A stretch of DNA of 64,000 nucleotides from Actinomyces capricornis (GTDB lineage: Bacteria > Actinomycetota > Actinomycetes > Actinomycetales > Actinomycetaceae): NCBI RefSeq assembly GCF_019974135.1, contig NZ_AP025017.1, positions 1,302,001 through 1,366,000 on the forward strand, written 5' to 3'. The translations under genes were made by a program, and so were the position numbers. Shown one piece after another: positions 58,651 through 64,000 of the stretch. Each line of letters opens with the position of its first letter. The stretch's first letter is position 1. A model generated the notes under the pieces. That model did not search any database and was not told the origin of the DNA. It saw only the letters and a list, made by a program, of their open reading frames with translations.

Positions 58651-60092
58651 CCATATCCCTGCGCTTCGCCGCTCGCTCCGACGTCGGCCTCGTGCGCCAG
58701 TCCAACCAGGACTCCGGCTACGCGGGCCCGCACCTGTGCATCCTGTGCGACGGCATGGGCGGGCCGGCCGGGGGCGACATCGCCTCCGCCGTCGCCGTGG
58801 AGCACCTCATGCCCCTGGACGCCGACTCCCACCAGGCCGGCGAGCTGCTCGGCCTCATGCGCGAGGCCGTCCAGGCCGCCCACGCCGAACTGGTGTCCCT
58901 GTCCTCCCAGGACCCCGAGCTGGCGGGGCTGGGCACGACCTGCATCTCGGTAATGCGCAGCGGCAACAAGCTGGCCATGGTCCACGTGGGCGACTCGCGC
59001 GCCTACATGCTGCGCGACGGCACCCTGACCCAGGTGACCACTGACCACACCTTCGTGGAGTACCTGGTGGAGACCGGGCGCCTGACCCGTGACCAGGCCC
59101 GCCAGCACCCACAGCGCTCCGTGCTCCTGCGCGTCCTGGGCGACGCCGAGGGCGACGTCCAGCTCGATGAGTCCATTCGCGAGGCCGTGCCCGGCGACCG
59201 CTGGCTGCTGTGCTCCGACGGCCTGAGCGGGCCGGTGACCGCCGAGACGATCGGCGAGGTCCTGGCCTCGGTCTCCGACCCCGGGCAGGCGGCCGACCAG
59301 CTGGTCGACCTGGCCCTGCGGGCCGGGGGGCCGGACAATGTCACCGCAGTGGTCTTCGACGTCGTCAAGGACGATCCCGAGCCGCTGACGGACCCGCAGG
59401 TGGTCGGCAGCGCCGCCACCGAGCGCCTGGCCCGCGAGCGCGCCGCTGCCGCCGCCCGGTCGCGCCAGCGGGCCGGCGAGCAGGAGGCCGGCAATGAGGA
59501 CGCCCCCGAGCCCTCCACACCTGCCGCCAAGGCGGCCGCACTCATGGCCACCCTGGAGGACAAGAACGAGCCCGCCCCCACCCATGACGAGGTGCAGGAC
59601 GTCATCGCCGCCGAGGCCGAGGCCCAGGACAGGGCCCGACGGCGCAACCGCCGGCGGGCGATCATCGGCTCCCTGCTGCTGGTGGTGGCCATGGTCGGCG
59701 CCGGCGGGCTGTTCTACCGGTGGACCCAGAGCCATTACTACGTCACCACCCTCAACGGCCAGGTGGTCATCTACCAGGGCATCCCCCAGTCCTTGGGGCC
59801 GATCGAGCTCAGCCATGTGGTGCAGACCTATGACAAGCCCGCGGTGGACGATCTCAGTCAGCGCATGCGGGACCTGCTCAAGGACAATGTCCACCGCGAC
59901 TCCCTGCGCGCTGCCCGCGAGTATGTGGAGGTGACGGTCGCCAGCCACGTCGAACCCGTCTCCGACCCCTCGCCGCAGCCCTCGGCCAGCGGTGCGAGCC
60001 CGGGGCCCTCCTCGACTCCAGCGGGCTCGCCGAGCCCCAGCTCCTCCCCTCCCAGTGCCACACCGTCGACCGGCCCGACCCAGGGAGGCTGA
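58647..60092 (+). CDS. pstP: PP2C-type Ser/Thr phosphatase PstP
   Basis: 481 aa. The cytoplasmic PP2C domain has metal-binding Asp residues in NQDSGYAG, CDGMGGPAGGD and GPDNVTAVVFD. A linker, one membrane helix (AIIGSLLLVVAMVGAGGLFY) and an extracytoplasmic tail ending in a Ser/Pro-rich stretch follow. It reverses PknA/PknB phosphorylation of division and wall-synthesis proteins. The ATG at 58647 overlaps the fhaB stop. The region between the PP2C domain and the helix is Ala/Arg-rich and longer than in mycobacteria. Confidence 0.95.
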   Translation: MTISLRFAARSDVGLVRQSNQDSGYAGPHLCILCDGMGGPAGGDIASAVAVEHLMPLDADSHQAGELLGLMREAVQAAHAELVSLSSQDPELAGLGTTCISVMRSGNKLAMVHVGDSRAYMLRDGTLTQVTTDHTFVEYLVETGRLTRDQARQHPQRSVLLRVLGDAEGDVQLDESIREAVPGDRWLLCSDGLSGPVTAETIGEVLASVSDPGQAADQLVDLALRAGGPDNVTAVVFDVVKDDPEPLTDPQVVGSAATERLARERAAAAARSRQRAGEQEAGNEDAPEPSTPAAKAAALMATLEDKNEPAPTHDEVQDVIAAEAEAQDRARRRNRRRAIIGSLLLVVAMVGAGGLFYRWTQSHYYVTTLNGQVVIYQGIPQSLGPIELSHVVQTYDKPAVDDLSQRMRDLLKDNVHRDSLRAAREYVEVTVASHVEPVSDPSPQPSASGASPGPSSTPAGSPSPSSSPPSATPSTGPTQGG

Positions 60093-60094
60093 GG

Positions 60095-61792
60095 ATGAGC
60101 GCCACGCCGGCCACTACCAGCACCCCCAGCGGGGTCGCGATGATCCAGCCCGCGGGCACGGCGCGCCACTCGGGCCGCTGGGCCGAGGCCGGACTACTGG
60201 GCATCGCCCTGGTCATCGGCCTGGGCGGCTTCGTCCTGACCGCCCTCAACCGCACGGGGGCCTCTCCTGCCCAGGTCCTCCAGCTCGGCGGGGCCCTGAT
60301 CCTCATCTCCCTGGTGGTCCACCTGTGGGTGCGCTTCACCGCCCCGTGGGCCGACCCGGTCATCCTGCCCACGGCCGTGGCCCTCAACGGCATCGGCCTG
60401 GCCATGATCCAGCGCCTGGACCTGTCCTATGAGCGCACCGGCCAGTTGCAGTACTACGTGGGCAATAAGCAGCTGGTGTGGACGGTGATCGGGGTCATCC
60501 TCTTCTGCGTGGTGCTGCTCCTGCTGCGCGATCACCGCCGCCTCAGGCGCTGGGACAACTGGGCCATGTGGGTGGGCCTGCTCTTCCTCGTCCTGCCCTT
60601 CATGCCCTTCCTGGGCCGGGAGATCAACGGCGCCAGGATCTGGATCTCGCTGGGGCCGATGAGCTTCCAGCCCGCTGAGCTGTCCAAGGTGCTGCTGGCG
60701 GTCTTCTTCGCCTCCTTCCTGGTCTCCAACCGGGACAACCTGGCCCTGGCCGGGCGCCGCGTGCTGTGGATGAACCTGCCCCGAGCCCGTCATCTCATCC
60801 CCCTGCTGGTGGTCTGGGGGGTGAGCATCGCGGTGCTGGTGCTGCAGAAGGACCTGGGATCCTCGGTGCTGCTCTTCGGGCTGTTCGTGGTGGTGCTGTA
60901 CGTGGCCACCGACCGCCCCTCCTGGCTGCTCATCGGCGCGGGGCTCTTCCTGCCCGCGGCCTGGTTCGCCGCCACTCACCTCTCCCACGTCCAGCAGCGC
61001 ATCAACGGCTGGCTCCACGCCATGGACTCCGAGGTCTACAACGCCGGGGGCGGCTCCTGGCAGCTGGTCACGGGCCTGTTCGGCCTGGCCTCCGGGGGGC
61101 TGCTGGGCACCGGCTGGGGCAAGGGCTACCCGAACCTGGTGACCTTCGCCAACTCCGACTTCATCATCGCAGCCCTGGGCGAGGAACTGGGGCTGACCGG
61201 CTCGCTGGCGATCCTCGTGCTCTACCTCATCCTCATCGAGCGGGGCCTGCGCACGGCCATGACCCTGCGCGACGGCTTCGGCAAGCTGCTGGCCACGGGC
61301 CTGTCCTTCACCATCGCCCTGCAGGTCTTCGTGGTGGTCGGCGGCGTGACCCGCCTCATCCCGCTGACCGGTCTGACCACCCCCTTCCTGGCCTACGGGG
61401 GGTCCTCCCTCATCTCCAACTGGATCATCCTGGCGCTGCTGCTGCGCCTGTCCGACGCCGCCCGCCGCCCGGCCTCCCAGGCTCCCCGGATCATCGACAC
61501 CGCCGAGCTGCCGGTCTCCCTGCGCAAGCAGGTCCAGAGCGCCGAGGCCACGGGCCTGGAGGACCCCGAGGCGCAGGAGGAGGCCGAGGCCCACCCGGCC
61601 CAGGACGCGGGCCTGCCGGCGCCCACGGCCCATGGGGCCCGGCAGGGCCAGGAATGGGAGGCGGCCAGGCGCCAGGACGCCCAGGAGACCCAGGCGGTCC
61701 AGAGCCTGCCGCCCCGGGGCGGGCCTCCGCCCGCGCCGCCGCAGCAGGCCCCGCCGCCCATGGCCCGCAACCAGGGGGAGGAGCACCCATGA
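60095..61792 (+). CDS. rodA: FtsW/RodA-type peptidoglycan glycosyltransferase
   Basis: 565 aa with about ten membrane helices of the SEDS family. Signatures are GREINGARIWISLGPMSFQP (catalytic and lipid II region), LQKDLGSSVLLFGLF with the essential Asp, and FLAYGGSSLISNWI. The C-terminal 110 residues are an acidic, Gln/Pro-rich cytoplasmic tail. It polymerises lipid II together with the transpeptidase encoded next, whose ATG overlaps its stop. ATG at 60095, two bases after pstP. Confidence 0.94.
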   Translation: MSATPATTSTPSGVAMIQPAGTARHSGRWAEAGLLGIALVIGLGGFVLTALNRTGASPAQVLQLGGALILISLVVHLWVRFTAPWADPVILPTAVALNGIGLAMIQRLDLSYERTGQLQYYVGNKQLVWTVIGVILFCVVLLLLRDHRRLRRWDNWAMWVGLLFLVLPFMPFLGREINGARIWISLGPMSFQPAELSKVLLAVFFASFLVSNRDNLALAGRRVLWMNLPRARHLIPLLVVWGVSIAVLVLQKDLGSSVLLFGLFVVVLYVATDRPSWLLIGAGLFLPAAWFAATHLSHVQQRINGWLHAMDSEVYNAGGGSWQLVTGLFGLASGGLLGTGWGKGYPNLVTFANSDFIIAALGEELGLTGSLAILVLYLILIERGLRTAMTLRDGFGKLLATGLSFTIALQVFVVVGGVTRLIPLTGLTTPFLAYGGSSLISNWIILALLLRLSDAARRPASQAPRIIDTAELPVSLRKQVQSAEATGLEDPEAQEEAEAHPAQDAGLPAPTAHGARQGQEWEAARRQDAQETQAVQSLPPRGGPPPAPPQQAPPPMARNQGEEHP

Positions 61793-63282
61793 ATCGTCAG
61801 ATCCATCAGGTCACCATCCTGGTCCTGGTCATGTTCCTGTCCCTGTCCCTGTCGCTGACCAGTGTTCAGGGCCTGGCCCGCCCGGCCCTGTGGGAGTCCT
61901 CCTCCAGCTACGGCACGCTGACCTCGGACTCGCGCAACTCGCGCACCGTCTACGCCGAGTTCGGCACCGACCGTGGACCCATCATCGTGGGTGAGACCGC
62001 CATCGCCGACACCCAGGAGTCCGACGACGCCTACGCCTACCAGCGCATCTACCCCGGTGGCCCGGTCTATGCGCCGGTGACCGGCTACTTCTCCACGGCC
62101 TTCGCCTCGGTCACGGGCCTGGAGCGCGCCAGCAACTCGGTGCTCAACGGCGATGACCCGTCCCTGTTCTCCTCCCGGGTCAAGTCGCTCATCACGGGCG
62201 GCTCCCAGCGCGGTGGCGCCCTGGAGCTGACCATCGACCCTGAGATCCAGCAGGCCGCCTATGACGCCCTGGAGGGGCGGGAGGGCTCCGTGGTGGCCCT
62301 CAACCCCTCCACCGGCGCGATCCTGGCGATGGTCTCCAGCCCGTCCTACGACCCCAACACCCTGGCCACCCATGATGAGGCCGCGGCGCAGCAGTCCTGG
62401 GAGTCCCTGAGCCAGGACGCCTCCAAGCCGCTGACCAACCGCGCCATCAGCGGCGACCTCTACCCGCCGGGCTCGACCTTCAAGGTCATCACCACCGCCG
62501 CGGCCCTGCGCGCGGGGAGGATCAGCCCCGACACGGAGGTCTCGGCCCCCGAGACCCTGACCCTGCCGGGCACCGAGCACTCCTTGAGCAACTACGCCGG
62601 GGAGAGCTGCGGCAACGGCACTGTGACCTTCTCCTACGCCTTCAAGGAGTCGTGCAACACCCCCTTCGCCCAGCTGGCCATCGACGTGGGTGAGGAGGCG
62701 CTGGCCGAGGAGGCCAAGGCCTGGGGCTTCGACTCCGAGCTGTCCATCCCCCTGACCGTCACCCCCTCGACCTACCCGGCCAACGACTCCGAGGCCCAGA
62801 CAGCCATGGCGGGAATCGGCCAGTCCTCGGTGCGCGCCACACCGCTGATGATGGCGATGGTGGCTGCCACCGTGGCCAATGACGGCACCCAGATGACCCC
62901 CCATCTGGTGGCTCGCACCATGGACCCGGACCTCAACGTCGTCGACACGACCTCGCCCACGGTGGCCCGCACCCCCATTGATGAGGCGACGGCGGCCACG
63001 CTCACCGACCTCATGGTCCAGACCGTGGAGGACGGCACCGGGCGGACGGCGCACGTGGCCGGGGTCACGGTGGCGGGCAAGACCGGCACCTCCGAGACCG
63101 GATCGGATGAGGGCGGCCCGACGACATGGTTCATCGGCTTCGCCGGCACCGACATCAACAATCCCGACATCGCCCTGGCCGTCGTCCTCGACGGAGGGGC
63201 CAACACGGCTGACAACGCGACCGGGGGCTCCCTGGCCGGGCCGATCGCGCTGAGTGTCATCGACGCGGCGGTGGATCAGTGA
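61789..63282 (+). CDS. pbpA: Penicillin-binding protein A (class B transpeptidase)
   Basis: 497 aa. One N-terminal membrane helix (ILVLVMFLSLSLSL) is followed by the pedestal domain and the transpeptidase domain with the three active-site motifs: STFK (GSTFKVITTAAAL), SCN (KESCNTPF) and KTGT (VAGKTGTSETG). It cross-links peptidoglycan and partners RodA. The ATG at 61789 overlaps the rodA stop. The shape and size match mycobacterial PbpA. Confidence 0.95.
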   Translation: MNRQIHQVTILVLVMFLSLSLSLTSVQGLARPALWESSSSYGTLTSDSRNSRTVYAEFGTDRGPIIVGETAIADTQESDDAYAYQRIYPGGPVYAPVTGYFSTAFASVTGLERASNSVLNGDDPSLFSSRVKSLITGGSQRGGALELTIDPEIQQAAYDALEGREGSVVALNPSTGAILAMVSSPSYDPNTLATHDEAAAQQSWESLSQDASKPLTNRAISGDLYPPGSTFKVITTAAALRAGRISPDTEVSAPETLTLPGTEHSLSNYAGESCGNGTVTFSYAFKESCNTPFAQLAIDVGEEALAEEAKAWGFDSELSIPLTVTPSTYPANDSEAQTAMAGIGQSSVRATPLMMAMVAATVANDGTQMTPHLVARTMDPDLNVVDTTSPTVARTPIDEATAATLTDLMVQTVEDGTGRTAHVAGVTVAGKTGTSETGSDEGGPTTWFIGFAGTDINNPDIALAVVLDGGANTADNATGGSLAGPIALSVIDAAVDQ

Positions 63283-64000
63283 AACCCGTGGTCGGCCTAG
63301 AGGTCCAGGGGCGCTACCAGCTCGTGGAGCGCATCGCCCTGGGTGGGATGGGCGAGGTCTGGCGCGCCAGCGACCTGCGCTCCGGGCGGGCCGTGGCGGT
63401 CAAGATCCTGCGCCCCGAGCTCGCGGGGGACGAGATCTTCCTGTCGCGCCTGCGTGCCGAGGCCACCAACTCCCGCGGCCTGCGCCACCCCAACCTCGCC
63501 GTGACCCTGGACTCCGGGGAGAAGGAGGGGACCGGCTGGATCGTCATGGAGCTGGTCCAGGGTCGGGCCCTGTCCGACATCATCACCGAGAAGGGGACCC
63601 TCACCCCTGCCGAGATCCTGCCGATCCTGGCCCAGGTGGCCAGGGCGCTCCAGGTGGTCCACGACTCCGGGGTCGTCCACCGCGACGTCAAGCCCTCCAA
63701 CATCCTCATCAACCGCGAGGGCCTGGCCAAGCTCACGGACTTCGGCATCTCCACCGGCCTGAACCAGCGTCCGCTGACCGCCTCGGGCATGGTCATGGGC
63801 ACCGCCCAGTACCTGGCCCCCGAGCAGGCCATGGGCAATATGGCCACCCCCGCCGGGGACCTCTACGGCCTGGGCATCATCGCCTATGAGGCCATGGTCG
63901 GCTCCCGCCCCTTCACCGGGGCCACCCAGGTCGATATCGCCTTCGCCCATGTCAATGACGAGATCCCGCCGCTGCCCGAGACGATCCCCGCCCCCGTGCG
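63279..64000 (+). CDS. pknA: Serine/threonine protein kinase PknA (3' partial)
   Basis: The first 240 residues are visible before the window ends. The kinase domain begins YQLVERIALGGMGEVWRA, with the invariant Lys in AVKIL, the catalytic loop HRDVKPSN, the DFG motif LTDFGIS, and APEQ. The GTG at 63279 overlaps the pbpA stop. Its place after pbpA in the pstP-rodA-pbpA-pknA order supports PknA rather than PknB, whose gene is usually next. It regulates cell shape and division through targets such as FhaB and Wag31 (known in mycobacteria). Confidence 0.93.
   Translation, partial: MKPVVGLEVQGRYQLVERIALGGMGEVWRASDLRSGRAVAVKILRPELAGDEIFLSRLRAEATNSRGLRHPNLAVTLDSGEKEGTGWIVMELVQGRALSDIITEKGTLTPAEILPILAQVARALQVVHDSGVVHRDVKPSNILINREGLAKLTDFGISTGLNQRPLTASGMVMGTAQYLAPEQAMGNMATPAGDLYGLGIIAYEAMVGSRPFTGATQVDIAFAHVNDEIPPLPETIPAPV

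Noticed and set aside
1..64000. CRISPR arrays, rRNA operons or an origin of replication
   Set aside because: No regularly spaced direct repeats, rRNA sequence, or dnaA-box/parS cluster was seen.

Overview
The window is about 70% G+C and reads as a chromosomal segment of a high-GC Gram-positive bacterium, most likely Actinomyces or a close relative in the Actinomycetaceae. The placement is an inference from several points: the conserved actinobacterial fhaA-fhaB-pstP-rodA-pbpA-pknA block beside a tRNA-Leu, an IdeR/DtxR-type iron box, a CsoR copper operon, a variant leucine-rich-repeat protein, and many leaderless or near-leaderless genes in which a TANNNT box lies 6-8 nt before the start codon.

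Layout. 1-1549: two sugar-type ABC permeases, the first cut by the window edge. 1657-11531 (minus strand): a RiPP cluster running from a YcaO cyclodehydratase to a split LanB. It encodes a 66-residue precursor whose 40-residue core has Cys (twice Ser or Thr) at every third position. A divergent LuxR-type regulator with a defective receiver domain follows (11809-12633). 12712-17122: a vLRR membrane protein, then csoR, a copper chaperone and a copper P-type ATPase. 17138-23086 (minus): two FGGY kinases, a glycerol-3-phosphate-dehydrogenase-like protein and an AraM-like dehydrogenase, probably an uncharacterised polyol or ketose pathway. 23615-27838: a Tat-exported esterase and a flippase fused to a degenerate kinase. 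27904-29891: an AT-rich hypothetical gene and a broken IS3-family element. 30188-36720: tdh-kbl threonine catabolism, a DUF2079 membrane protein, paired fluoride channel subunits and a DsbA-like/CcdA-like redox pair. 36870-41787: an iron-box-controlled siderophore uptake operon. 41856-45810: an AI-2E-family transporter, a hydrolase, luxS, a small membrane protein and a frameshifted TetR gene. 45820-50447: an ATPase/DUF4276 pair, the MTA/SAH nucleosidase gene, and an adenine methylase with a putative restriction endonuclease. 50487-54256: a YeiH/LysR divergent pair, a thiamine-binding-type protein, a phosphoribosyltransferase and a VanZ-like protein. 54345-56953: cstA with ybdD. 57159-64000: tRNA-Leu(CAG) and the cell-division/signalling operon, cut within pknA.

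The strongest candidate for an undescribed system is the RiPP cluster. It carries a complete azole-forming set, one LanB-type dehydratase in two pieces, and an RRE-type/M50 membrane protease. Their substrate is a strictly periodic (Cys-x-x) peptide in which every off-register Ser directly precedes a ring-forming residue. A 12-bp motif (TGAAGATGTGCA) occurs five times, always in intergenic DNA upstream of copA, luxS or the phosphoribosyltransferase gene. It is the best unexplained regulatory signal in the window.
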